A stretch of DNA of 64,000 nt from the NCBI GenBank assembly GCA_035526825.1, contig DATLBT010000070.1, positions 11,831 through 75,830 on the forward strand, in the 5' to 3' direction. The DNA is from JACPFV01 sp035526825. Lineage in GTDB: Bacteria; Pseudomonadota; Gammaproteobacteria; Nevskiales; Nevskiaceae. Positions 46,716-54,874 of the stretch are shown in pieces (positions within the stretch are counted from its first letter, which is position 1; each line of letters begins with the position of its first letter). The position numbers and the translations under genes were made by a program. Below the pieces are notes generated by a model. It was given only the letters and a program-made list of their open reading frames with translations, searched no databases and was not told where the DNA came from.

Positions 46716-48086
46716 TCAGAACTGATACTGGAAGCGCGTGAAGACGGCCTGCTCGCGATCGCGATCGCCGCCCGCGGCGGCGCCGCCGGTAAAGTCGGTT
46801 TCCTCGTAGTCGAGGCCTATGCGCGCGTTGCCGGTGAGGTACCAGTTCAGCGCGGCGCCGGCGCTGCGGGCCTCGCTGACCGATGCTGCCGGGCTGGCGT
46901 AGACCGGGAACACCGCGTCGTCGATGTCGAGTACGCCGTAGCGCGCGGCGACTTCGATGGCGCCGAAGCCGTCGCCGCCGGACTGCCAGGGGGCGCCCGG
47001 CTTCACGCCGCGGTGCGACGCGTCCTCGCCGGTCAGCACGAATCTCGCGGCGCCCTGGTAGGCGACGTGCTCGAACTTGCCGGGAGCGCCGTTGATGGCG
47101 ACCTCCTGCTCCGAGGTGATGTGCTCGGCGAGCAGGCCGAAGCTGCCGTTGTAGAAGTACAGCTGCGGCGAAACGCGCGTGTGCTGGCCCGCGGCGACCA
47201 CCGTGTTGGCGACCGTCGGCGCGGCGTTGATGAGGTACGTGAAGATGGTGCTCTGGCCGGGACTGCGGTAGCGCGGCAGCGTGTTGTTGAAATTGTTCGT
47301 CACGGTGGTGGGGTTGGTGCCGACCGTGTTGAGCTTGCTGCCCTGCGTGCCGGCCACACCGAAGCCGAGACCCTGCAGGAAACCGGGGTCGTTCTTGAAC
47401 GGCTCGAAGAACAGGCGCGCGGCAGCCTCCTTGCGATTGTCGCTGTCTTGCGCCGCCGCGTCACGGCCGTCGGGCGTGCCGTTGCCGTACTCAAGCTGGT
47501 ACTGCGTGGTGCCGGCGAAAAACTCGCCCTGCAGCTGCAGGCCGAGGTCGCGACCGGCGCCGAGCTCGGTCGGCAGGCCGCGCTCGACGAAAATCAACGC
47601 GGATGTGGACTGCAGGTACTCGAGGCCGACCGGCGACTTGAATTTGCCGGCACGCAGGCCGAACGCCGGGTGGAAGCGCAGCTCGCCATAGACATCGGAA
47701 GCGCTGGCCGAGTCGCCCGCAAACTGCGGCTGCAGACGGAAGAACACCAGCTGGCCGAGCGTGAACTCGAAGGTCGGCTCCACTCGGCGCAGCAGGAAGG
47801 TGTCGCCCAGGCCCTGCGCCGCCGGATCGCCGACGAAGGCGCGGGCGTCGGCCTGCAGCAGACCCTTGAACTTGAACTCGAATGCCCCGTCCGCGCTCTT
47901 CCAGCCGAAGCCCTTGTCGCCGGCGGACGTGGTGACCGTGTCCTTGGCCTTGGCTTGCGCTTCCTCGGCCTGGATCTCGAGCTTGCGCTCGATGACCTTG
48001 AGGCGCTGGTCGAGTTCCTGCTGTGACTGCGCGGCGGCCGGAAGCGCGATGGCGCCGGCGATGACTGCTGCCATTCCCCGTTTCAC
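46716..48086 (-). CDS. OprO/OprP-family anion porin, probably for sulfate
   Basis: The 456-residue protein has a signal peptide (ALPAAAQ), a short coiled-coil segment at the mature N-terminus (QELDQRLKVIERKLEIQAEE) and a 16-strand-type beta barrel ending in FQYQF, the outer-membrane insertion signal. FRLQPQFAG and LRAGKFKSPVGLEYLQS are typical of phosphate-selective porins O and P. Its position as first gene of the sulfate operon, 1 base before sbp, points to sulfate rather than phosphate as the permeant. Confidence 0.88.
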   Translation of the reverse strand: MKRGMAAVIAGAIALPAAAQSQQELDQRLKVIERKLEIQAEEAQAKAKDTVTTSAGDKGFGWKSADGAFEFKFKGLLQADARAFVGDPAAQGLGDTFLLRRVEPTFEFTLGQLVFFRLQPQFAGDSASASDVYGELRFHPAFGLRAGKFKSPVGLEYLQSTSALIFVERGLPTELGAGRDLGLQLQGEFFAGTTQYQLEYGNGTPDGRDAAAQDSDNRKEAAARLFFEPFKNDPGFLQGLGFGVAGTQGSKLNTVGTNPTTVTNNFNNTLPRYRSPGQSTIFTYLINAAPTVANTVVAAGQHTRVSPQLYFYNGSFGLLAEHITSEQEVAINGAPGKFEHVAYQGAARFVLTGEDASHRGVKPGAPWQSGGDGFGAIEVAARYGVLDIDDAVFPVYASPAASVSEARSAGAALNWYLTGNARIGLDYEETDFTGGAAAGGDRDREQAVFTRFQYQF

Positions 48087-48220
48087 GAACTGATTCCTTT
48101 TTTGTGGTTATCCCGAAGAGGCGCGTAGGTTAAGGCGGAGCCATATTCCAGCGAAATACTTTGTATAGCCTCGATTATCTCTTTTGGGAATATACCCTTC
48201 GGCGATCCAGCCGAGTCGCT
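48087..48220. promoter_or_regulatory. AT-rich divergent promoter region of the sulfate operon
   Basis: The 171-base gap between the porin and antiporter genes is markedly AT-richer than the surroundings between about 48130 and 48205 (runs such as CTTTGTATAG and GGGAATATACCC). Sulfate genes are commonly activated by CysB-type LysR regulators at AT-rich sites, so a CysB-like site is plausible here. I cannot define the exact bases. Confidence 0.35.
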
Positions 48221-48229
48221 TGTTAAACT
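48221..48229 (+). promoter_or_regulatory. extended -10 element for the antiporter gene
   Basis: TGTTAAACT combines an extended-10 TG with a TAAACT hexamer, 28 bases upstream of the antiporter ATG. A start site near 48236 would give a short leader. Confidence 0.4.
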
Positions 48230-48257
48230 CGCGGCCCCTCCCCGCCCCCATGCGCTG

Positions 48258-49631
48258 ATGCCACGCAGCCTGCTGACCTACCTGCTAGCCCTGGTTGCTG
48301 GCGCGGCAGCGATCGGTCTCCTCGTGACGTGGGGCGCAGCGCTACACCCCGGCGGCGCGGTGCCAGTGCCGCGCGTGGAGCCGGCGTCGTCGCTGATGGC
48401 GCACCTGCAGTCGCCGCTGCCGCTGCTGCTGATCCAGATCGTCGTGATCCTCGCGGCCGCGCGCCTGGCCGGCGCGGCGATCAAGCAGTTCGGCCAACCT
48501 GCGGTGATCGGCGAGATCGTCGCCGGCATCCTGCTCGGACCGTCACTGCTGGGCTGGCTGGCGCCGGACATGACGGCCTTCCTGTTCCCGCCCGCATCGC
48601 TGCCTGCACTGACCCTGTTCGGGCAGGTCGGCGTCCTGCTTTTCATGTTCGTGGTCGGACTCGAGGTCGACCTCGAGCGGCAAGCCGCCGAGGCGCGCGC
48701 CGCGATCGCGGTGAGCCATGCCGGACTGATCATCCCGTTCATTCTCGGCGTGCTGTGCGCGATGGTCGGCTTCGAGGAACTCGCGCCGCCGGGCGTGCCA
48801 TTCACCGGCTTCGCGCTGTTCCTCGGCATCGCGATGAGCGTGACCGCGTTCCCGGTGCTCGCGCGCATCCTCAAGGAGCGCAAGCTCACCGAGACGCCGC
48901 TCGGGCAGCGCGCGATCGCGTGTGCGGCAATTGGCGACGTGCTGGCCTGGTCGATCCTGGCCGTGGTGGTCGCAATCGTGAAGGCTGGCGACGTCACGGA
49001 AGCGGCCTGGATGATCGGGCTGGCGCTGGTGTTCGCCATATTCATGGTCGGCGTAGTGCGCAAGCCGCTCGAGCGCCTGGTCGATCGGTACTACATACCG
49101 GGCGGGCGCGAGGGCTATCCGCTGATCGCCGGGATGCTGATCTTCGCGTTCGCGAGCGCGGTGTTCACCGAGATCATCGGCATCCACGCGCTGTTCGGCG
49201 CGTTCCTCGCGGGCACGCTGGTGTCGGGGCACCACGAATTCCGCAAGTACCTTCACGATCGTGTGCTGCCGCTGTCGTCGCTGATCATGCTGCCGCTGTT
49301 CTTCGCGCTGGTCGGGTTGCGCACCAAGGTGGGGCTGCTCGACTCGGCGCTGGACTGGCTGGTCTGCGCGGGCCTGATCGCCGTCGCCAGCGCCGGCAAG
49401 CTGGGTGGCTGCATGCTGGCCGCGCGATGGACCGGCGCGCCGTGGCGTGACGCTTTCGCGCTAGGCGCGTTGCTCAACACGCGCGGCTTGATGGAATTGA
49501 TCGTGCTGAATGTCGGCTACGAGCTGGGCATCCTCTCAGCGCGCGTCTTCACCATGCTGGTGATCATGGCGATCGTGACCACGGTGATGACCGGCCCCCT
49601 CCTGACTCTGGCCCTCAAGAAGAAAAAATAG
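48258..49631 (+). CDS. cation/proton antiporter, CPA2 (KefB/NapA-like) membrane domain
   Basis: The 457-residue protein has 12-13 hydrophobic segments of the Na+/H+ exchanger fold. QFGQPAVIGEIVAGILLGPSL (helix 2), the FVVGLEVDLE region and SVTAFPVLARILKERKLTETPLG (crossed helices) are CPA2 signatures, and AIGDVLAW carries the expected acidic transport residue. There is no C-terminal TrkA-N/RCK domain, unlike KefB/KefC, so it is closer to simple NapA-like exchangers. ATG 48258 is used; a weak ribosome site precedes it. A palindromic repeat follows 7 bases after its stop. Confidence 0.9.
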   Translation: MPRSLLTYLLALVAGAAAIGLLVTWGAALHPGGAVPVPRVEPASSLMAHLQSPLPLLLIQIVVILAAARLAGAAIKQFGQPAVIGEIVAGILLGPSLLGWLAPDMTAFLFPPASLPALTLFGQVGVLLFMFVVGLEVDLERQAAEARAAIAVSHAGLIIPFILGVLCAMVGFEELAPPGVPFTGFALFLGIAMSVTAFPVLARILKERKLTETPLGQRAIACAAIGDVLAWSILAVVVAIVKAGDVTEAAWMIGLALVFAIFMVGVVRKPLERLVDRYYIPGGREGYPLIAGMLIFAFASAVFTEIIGIHALFGAFLAGTLVSGHHEFRKYLHDRVLPLSSLIMLPLFFALVGLRTKVGLLDSALDWLVCAGLIAVASAGKLGGCMLAARWTGAPWRDAFALGALLNTRGLMELIVLNVGYELGILSARVFTMLVIMAIVTTVMTGPLLTLALKKKK

Positions 49632-49638
49632 GGGCTTT

Positions 49639-49700
49639 TGTGGGAGGGCCCCTGGGCCCGATGTCGGTGGCACAACATCGGGGCCACGGCCCCTCCCACA
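49639..49700. repeat. 62-base REP-like palindrome, copy 1
   Basis: Arms beginning TGTGGGAGGGCCCC and ending GGCCCCTCCCACA flank an 8-base centre (GGTGGCAC). It matches the copy at 58389 at 60 of 62 positions. It lies between the antiporter stop and rlmKL and could act as a transcription end or mRNA-stabilising hairpin. Confidence 0.85.
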
Positions 49701-49749
49701 ACATCTCTCTTCATCAAAATGTCTCCCCTTCATCAAAGTGTCGCCCCTT

Positions 49750-49755
49750 CATAAT
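49750..49755 (+). promoter_or_regulatory. possible -10 element; candidate leaderless promoter of rlmKL
   Basis: CATAAT ends 6 bases before the proposed rlmKL ATG at 49762 and no Shine-Dalgarno sequence is visible, so transcription could start at the initiation codon. Confidence 0.4.
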
Positions 49756-49761
49756 GTCGAA

Positions 49762-51987
49762 ATGACCGAACCCCTCTCCCTCTTCGCCACCGCCAGCCGC
49801 GGGCTCGAGCACTTGCTTGCGAAGGAACTCACCGCGTTCGGCGCGGCGACGGTTAAGGAACAGGGCGGCGGCGTCTCCTTTACCGGCGACCTCGCGGTGG
49901 CCTACCGCGCCTGCCTGTGGTCGCGCATGGCGAGCCGCGTGCTGCTGCCGCTGTCGCGCTTTCCGCTGCTGGATGCGGATGGCTTGTATCAGGCCGCGCT
50001 CGCGATCGACTGGACCGACGTGTTCGACGTCAAGAGCACCTTCGCCATCGAGGTCGCCGGTCGTTCGGCCGCCGTCACCCACACGCATTACGCCGGACTG
50101 AAGGTGAAGGACGCCATCGCCGACACCTTCCGCGCCAAGACCGGCGAGCGGCCCGACGTCGACACCGACAACGCGCAGGTTCGCATCCACCTGCATCTCG
50201 ACCGGGACCACGCGCAGATCGCGCTGGATCTTTCGGGCGAGAGCCTGCACCGGCGCGGCTACCGGCGTTCCGGTGTCGAGGCGCCGCTGAAGGAAAACCT
50301 CGCCGCCGCGATCCTGACGCGCGCGGACTGGCCCACGCTCGCAGCGCAGGGCGCGCCATTGCTCGACCCGATGTGTGGCTCCGGCACGCTGGTGATCGAG
50401 GCCGCGCTCATGGCCGCCGACGTGGCGCCGGGCCTTGCCCGCGAGCGCTACGGTTTCACCGCCTGGTTGGATCACCAACCCAAGCTGTGGCGCGAACTGC
50501 GCGACGAGGCGCAGGCGCGCGCCAAGGCCGGACGCGCGCGGGCACTGCCTCTGCTCGCCGGCTCCGACTCCGACGAATCCGCAATCCGCGCTGCGCTCGA
50601 CAATGCACGACGCGCCGGCTTTGCCGAGGGCCTGACGTTCCAGCTGAAGGACGTCTCCGACGCGCGTCCGCCGGCGTCGAGGCCCGGCCTCGTCGTCACC
50701 AATCCGCCGTACGGCGAGCGCCTCGGCGCCGAAGCCGAGGTCATCAAGCTGCACAGCCTGCTCGGCGCGACGCTGAAGGCGAATTTCCCCGGTTGGCGCG
50801 CCGCCGTATTCACCGGCCGCCCCGACCTCGGCCCGCGCATCGGCCTGCGCGCGCACGAGATGTACTCGATGTACAACGGCCCGCTGCCGTGCAAGCTGCT
50901 GCTGTTCGAAGTCGCCGACCGCAGCGCCGCGGTCGCGGCCGTGACGCAAGGCGCCTTGCCTTCCCGGACCGTGCCCGCGGCGCCCGCAACGCCGATCGGC
51001 GGCGAGGACTTCGCCAACCGGCTGCAGAAAAACCTCAAGCACCTGGCCAAGTGGCGGAAGCGCGAGGGCGTCACCTGCTACCGGCTGTACGACGCCGACC
51101 TGCCCGACTACGCCGTCGCCGTCGACATCTACGAAAGCGATGCGCGTCATGTGCACGTGCAGGAATACCAGGCGCCCAAGACCGTCGACCCGGTGAAGGC
51201 CGAGAAGCGCCTGCGCGACGCGCTCGTGCACATCCAGCGCCTGCTCGAGGTGCCGGCCGCCAACCTGCACTTCAAGGTGCGCCGCTCGCAGAAGCCGGGC
51301 GCACAGTACGGCCGCCAGGACGAGACCGGCCGCTTCCACGAAGTGGATGAGCATGGCTGCAAGCTGGGCGTGAACCTGGACGACTACCTCGACACCGGCT
51401 TGTTCCTGGATCACCGCGCGATTCGCCGGCGCATCCAGCAAGAGGCTGCGGGCAAGCGCTTCCTCAACCTGTTCTGCTACACGGCAAGCGCCACGGCGCA
51501 CGCCGCGCGTGGCGGCGCCTCGCAGACGCTGTCGATCGACATGTCCAACACCTACCTGGACTGGGCGCGGCGCAACCTGCAGCTCAATGGTGTGCGCACG
51601 CAAATGTTCGACCATCCGCCGTCGCACTGGCCGGCCCACGCACTGCTGCGCGCCGATTGCGTCAAATGGCTGGAGCTGGCGTCATCGCGCGCCGCGCCGC
51701 AGTTCGACCTGATCCTGTGCGACCCGCCGACCTTCTCGCACTCCAAGAAAATGGAAGGCGTGCTCGACGTCCAGCGCGACCATCCACAACTGATCCGCCA
51801 GTGCGCGGCGCTGCTCGCGCCGGGCGGCGTGCTCTATTTCTCGACGAATCGCCGCAGCTTCAAGCTCGATGCGGCGGCACTCGACGGCCTGCATGCCGAC
51901 GACATCACCGCGCAGACACTCGACGAGGATTTCCGGCGCTTGCCGCCGCCGCCACCGCACAAGGCGTGGCGGATCACCTGGCCCTAG
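49762..51987 (+). CDS. rlmL: bifunctional 23S rRNA (guanine-N2/N7) methyltransferase RlmKL
   Basis: The 741-residue protein fuses two methyltransferases that modify G2445 (RlmL, N-terminal) and G2069 (RlmK, C-terminal) of 23S rRNA. A THUMP domain (about 45-155) precedes the first Rossmann domain with DPMCGSGTLVIEAA (SAM site) and the catalytic TNPPYGERLG; the second half has FLNLFCYTASATAHAA (SAM site) and DPPTFSHSKK. Length and order match the gammaproteobacterial fusion. ATG 49762 is preferred over 49738 because family members begin EPLSLFATASRGLE. The 3' end overlaps the convergent hydrolase gene by 14 bases. Confidence 0.95.
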   Translation: MTEPLSLFATASRGLEHLLAKELTAFGAATVKEQGGGVSFTGDLAVAYRACLWSRMASRVLLPLSRFPLLDADGLYQAALAIDWTDVFDVKSTFAIEVAGRSAAVTHTHYAGLKVKDAIADTFRAKTGERPDVDTDNAQVRIHLHLDRDHAQIALDLSGESLHRRGYRRSGVEAPLKENLAAAILTRADWPTLAAQGAPLLDPMCGSGTLVIEAALMAADVAPGLARERYGFTAWLDHQPKLWRELRDEAQARAKAGRARALPLLAGSDSDESAIRAALDNARRAGFAEGLTFQLKDVSDARPPASRPGLVVTNPPYGERLGAEAEVIKLHSLLGATLKANFPGWRAAVFTGRPDLGPRIGLRAHEMYSMYNGPLPCKLLLFEVADRSAAVAAVTQGALPSRTVPAAPATPIGGEDFANRLQKNLKHLAKWRKREGVTCYRLYDADLPDYAVAVDIYESDARHVHVQEYQAPKTVDPVKAEKRLRDALVHIQRLLEVPAANLHFKVRRSQKPGAQYGRQDETGRFHEVDEHGCKLGVNLDDYLDTGLFLDHRAIRRRIQQEAAGKRFLNLFCYTASATAHAARGGASQTLSIDMSNTYLDWARRNLQLNGVRTQMFDHPPSHWPAHALLRADCVKWLELASSRAAPQFDLILCDPPTFSHSKKMEGVLDVQRDHPQLIRQCAALLAPGGVLYFSTNRRSFKLDAAALDGLHADDITAQTLDEDFRRLPPPPPHKAWRITWP

Positions 51988-53065
51988 GCGCCCGCAATGC
52001 TGAAGGCTTTGGCGCGATCACGCGCGGCACGCGCCGTGCGACGCGACGCAGCGCGCGTGTCGTCGGGCGCGATATGGCGGCCGGCGTGGCGAGCGCGATG
52101 CGCTGCATGAAATGCGTGCACTCGATCCAGAACCGTCGCGCCGCCTTGCGCCAGCGCAGCACGTGGAAGGCGTGCACTTCGCCGCGGTAATACAGCACGC
52201 GCGCCGGAATACCCAGTTTCTTGCACGCAGAGCGCAGCCGCCGCACGTCGTCGCAACACAGGTCGCTGGTCCCGACGCCGCTCAGGACTTCCGGGAAACG
52301 CCGCCGCGGGCGTCCGCCCTCCATCACGCGGATCGGGTCTGCCATCAAGGTCTCGTCGGTACCGGGGCCGGTGTGGCCCAGGTAGAGGTGCGCGATGTCG
52401 CGCGCCACGCCCGCCGACAACCGGCTTTCCTTTTTGTGCCGCCCGGGATCCGACGCCTGCAGGAAAGGCGTGATCGGCATGACCGCCGCCGGAACCACGC
52501 CGGTGGCATAAACTTTCTGCGCGTAGGGCTCGGGGCGACGGTAGGTCGCAGCGATCGCGACGCCCAGTGCCAGGTTGCCACCGGCCGACTCGCCGGCCAC
52601 GACGATGCGCCGCGGGTCGCCACCGAACCGCGCCGCGTTGGCCACGACCCAGCGATAGGCCGCGCACGCGTCCTCGATCGCGGCCGGAAAACGGTGCGCC
52701 GGCGCGAGTCGATAATTGATGTTGAATACGAGATAACCGGGGCCGGCGGCGTTGAGCACCGCGATGCCGCGATGCGTTTCCTTGGAACACACCACGAAGC
52801 CGCCGCCGTGGATGTACAGCATTACCGGCAGCGGCCGCGCCAGCGCGCGCGGCCGATAGACGTCGAGCCGGTGCGCGACCGGATGCGGGCCATAAGGCAC
52901 GTCGCGAATGACGTCGACGCCCGACTGCAGCGCGTGACGCGCTATGAAGCGCTCGGCGAGCCGTGCGACGGCGTTGAACGTCGCATGCCAGCCGCGGCGC
53001 TGCAGATGCATGCGCCACAACGACAGGCGGTCGGAGACTGAAGGCTTGTTTTCCGTGACTCGCAT
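51974..53065 (-). CDS. alpha/beta hydrolase, hormone-sensitive-lipase (acetyl-hydrolase) family
   Basis: The 363-residue cytoplasmic enzyme has the HSL oxyanion motif YIHGGGFVVCSK and nucleophile Ser160 in GESAGG, with catalytic His in YRGEVHAFHVL. It should hydrolyse short-chain esters or acetylated compounds; the substrate is not evident. The basic C-terminal 40 residues (RPTTRALRRVARRVPR) are an unusual low-complexity tail that overlaps rlmKL on the opposite strand, so the reading frame end may have been extended. It stands alone, 93 bases from dcd. Confidence 0.87.
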   Translation of the reverse strand: MRVTENKPSVSDRLSLWRMHLQRRGWHATFNAVARLAERFIARHALQSGVDVIRDVPYGPHPVAHRLDVYRPRALARPLPVMLYIHGGGFVVCSKETHRGIAVLNAAGPGYLVFNINYRLAPAHRFPAAIEDACAAYRWVVANAARFGGDPRRIVVAGESAGGNLALGVAIAATYRRPEPYAQKVYATGVVPAAVMPITPFLQASDPGRHKKESRLSAGVARDIAHLYLGHTGPGTDETLMADPIRVMEGGRPRRRFPEVLSGVGTSDLCCDDVRRLRSACKKLGIPARVLYYRGEVHAFHVLRWRKAARRFWIECTHFMQRIALATPAAISRPTTRALRRVARRVPRVIAPKPSALRAPRAR

Positions 53066-53158
53066 GCCCGTGGGACCACGACCCTATGAGCAGGTGCCAG
53101 AAGTGAAAAACTGACTCGCGAGATTGACTGTTCTACCCGCGACTGTCGCCAGATTGCT

Positions 53159-53725
53159 TCAGGTCTTGGGCAGCGTGACGCCCTTCTGGCCCTGGTACTT
53201 GCCGCCGCGATCCTTGTAGGACGTCTCGCACATTTCGTCGGATTCCAGGAACAACATCTGCGCCACGCCCTCGTTGGCGTAGATCTTGGCGGGCAGCGGT
53301 GTCGTGTTGCTGAACTCCAGCGTGACGTGGCCTTCCCATTCCGGCTCGAGCGGCGTGACATTGACGATAATGCCGCAGCGCGCATAAGTGCTCTTGCCCA
53401 GGCAGATCGTCAGGACCTTGCGCGGGATGCGGAAATACTCGACGGTGCGCGCCAACGCGAACGAATTGGGCGGGATCACGCAGGTGTCGCCCTTGATGTC
53501 GACGAAGCTGCGCGAGTCGAAGTTCTTCGGGTCCACGATCGTGGAGTTGATGTTGGTGAAGATCTTGAATTCGTCGGCGCAGCGCACGTCATAGCCGTAG
53601 CTCGACACCCCGTAGCTGACGATCTTGCCGTTGGCATTGGCGCGCACCTGCGTCGGCTCGTACGGCTCGATCATGCCGTGCTTCTGGGCCATCTCGCGGA
53701 TCCAGCGGTCGCTCTTGATGCTCAT
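53159..53725 (-). CDS. dcd: dCTP deaminase
   Basis: The 188-residue homotrimeric enzyme converts dCTP to dUTP for dTTP synthesis. ATG 53725 overlaps the apbC stop in TGATG. SYGVSSYGYDVR, PPNSFALARTVEYFRIP, GKSTYARCG (with the conserved Ser-Arg) and the catalytic Glu in TPLEPEWEGHVTLEF are present, and the C-terminal GKYQGQKGVTLPKT is the expected nucleotide-covering tail. It is the second gene of an apbC-dcd operon. Confidence 0.97.
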   Translation of the reverse strand: MSIKSDRWIREMAQKHGMIEPYEPTQVRANANGKIVSYGVSSYGYDVRCADEFKIFTNINSTIVDPKNFDSRSFVDIKGDTCVIPPNSFALARTVEYFRIPRKVLTICLGKSTYARCGIIVNVTPLEPEWEGHVTLEFSNTTPLPAKIYANEGVAQMLFLESDEMCETSYKDRGGKYQGQKGVTLPKT

Positions 53726-54792
53726 CAGTCTTCCGTGATTTCTATCGTTGGAAAGGTATTCGCTGGCGCGCCGTAAGCCAGCCGCGCTGCCGCCTTGCGG
53801 GCGATGTCGCGATAACGATGCGCCAGCTCGCCTTCCGGCTCGGCGGCCACCGTCGGCTTGCCGCCGTCGGCCGCCTCGCGGATACGGCGGTCGAGCGGCA
53901 GTTGTCCCAGCAACTCGACGGCATATTGTTGCGCAAGCCGCGCGCCGCCGCCGGAGCCGAAGATCGCCTCCTCGTGGCCGCACTTGCCGCAGACGTGCGT
54001 GCTCATGTTCTCAACCACGCCCAGGACCGGCACCTCGACCTTGCGGAACATCTGCAGGCCCTTGCGCGCGTCGAGCAGCGCAATGTCTTGCGGCGTCGTC
54101 ACGATCACGGCGCCGGACACCGGGATGCGCTGGGACAGCGTCAATTGGATGTCGCCGGTGCCAGGCGGCAGGTCGATGACGAGGTAGTCGAGGTCGTGCC
54201 ACTGCGTCTCCGTCAGCAACTGGTTCAGCGCCTGCGTGACCATCGGGCCGCGCCAGACCATCGGCTGGTCGTCGTCGATCAGGAAGCCGATGCTCATCGC
54301 CTGCAGGCCGAGCGCCACGATCGGGTGCATGTTCTTGCCGTCGGGCGACGACGGCCGATCCTTGCTGCCCAGCATCAGCGGCTGGCTCGGGCCGTAGATG
54401 TCGGCATCGAGGATACCCACCGATGCGCCTTCCGCCTTCAGCGCCAGTGCAAGGTTCGCGGCCACGGTCGACTTGCCCACGCCGCCCTTGCCGCTCGCGA
54501 CCGCAATGATGTTGCGGATCTGCGCAAGTGGCTTCAGGTTGCGTTGCACAGCGTGGCTGCCGATGGTCCAGCGCAACTTCAGCTCGACCTCGACACCGAG
54601 CGCCTCGCGCAGCGACGCCAGCAGGCGCTCGCCATAACCCTTGGCGGGGAAGCCGAGCTCGAGCTCGATGCGAGCCAGGCCACCGGAAAGCACCGCCGAC
54701 TTGATCGCCCCCGCATCGGCGAGGCTCTTGCCAATCAGCGGATCGACGTAAGCGTCGAGCTTCGCGCGAAAGTCTTGCGGGGTCGGCGCCAT
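53725..54792 (-). CDS. apbC: iron-sulfur cluster carrier, Mrp/ApbC-type P-loop ATPase
   Basis: Start ATG 54792 gives 355 residues. An N-terminal MIP18-like domain (about 8-85) is followed by the deviant Walker A GKGGVGKST (about 104-112), DADIYGPSQP, DYLVIDLPPGTGD, and the CGKCGH pair that holds the transferred [4Fe-4S] cluster. It supplies clusters to target proteins. It is divergent from metG with 82 bases between starts, and dcd follows with a one-base overlap. Confidence 0.95.
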   Translation of the reverse strand: MAPTPQDFRAKLDAYVDPLIGKSLADAGAIKSAVLSGGLARIELELGFPAKGYGERLLASLREALGVEVELKLRWTIGSHAVQRNLKPLAQIRNIIAVASGKGGVGKSTVAANLALALKAEGASVGILDADIYGPSQPLMLGSKDRPSSPDGKNMHPIVALGLQAMSIGFLIDDDQPMVWRGPMVTQALNQLLTETQWHDLDYLVIDLPPGTGDIQLTLSQRIPVSGAVIVTTPQDIALLDARKGLQMFRKVEVPVLGVVENMSTHVCGKCGHEEAIFGSGGGARLAQQYAVELLGQLPLDRRIREAADGGKPTVAAEPEGELAHRYRDIARKAAARLAYGAPANTFPTIEITED

Positions 54793-54840
54793 GGGGCCGG
54801 GAGTGTAATGGATTGGGCCCTGACGGGCCGGCCTCAATGT

Positions 54841-54846
54841 CATAAT
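54841..54846 (+). promoter_or_regulatory. possible -10 element of metG
   Basis: CATAAT lies 28 bases upstream of the metG ATG; a start near 54853 would give a leader of about 22 bases. Confidence 0.4.
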
Positions 54847-54874
54847 CCGCCGCTCTTTCAGGCCTTTGCAGCAC

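Noticed and set aside
49632..49761. The palindrome after the antiporter gene as a simple rho-independent terminator
   Set aside because: No T-run follows the stem, and a near-identical copy exists at 58389, so a dispersed repeat fits better, though it may still reduce readthrough.
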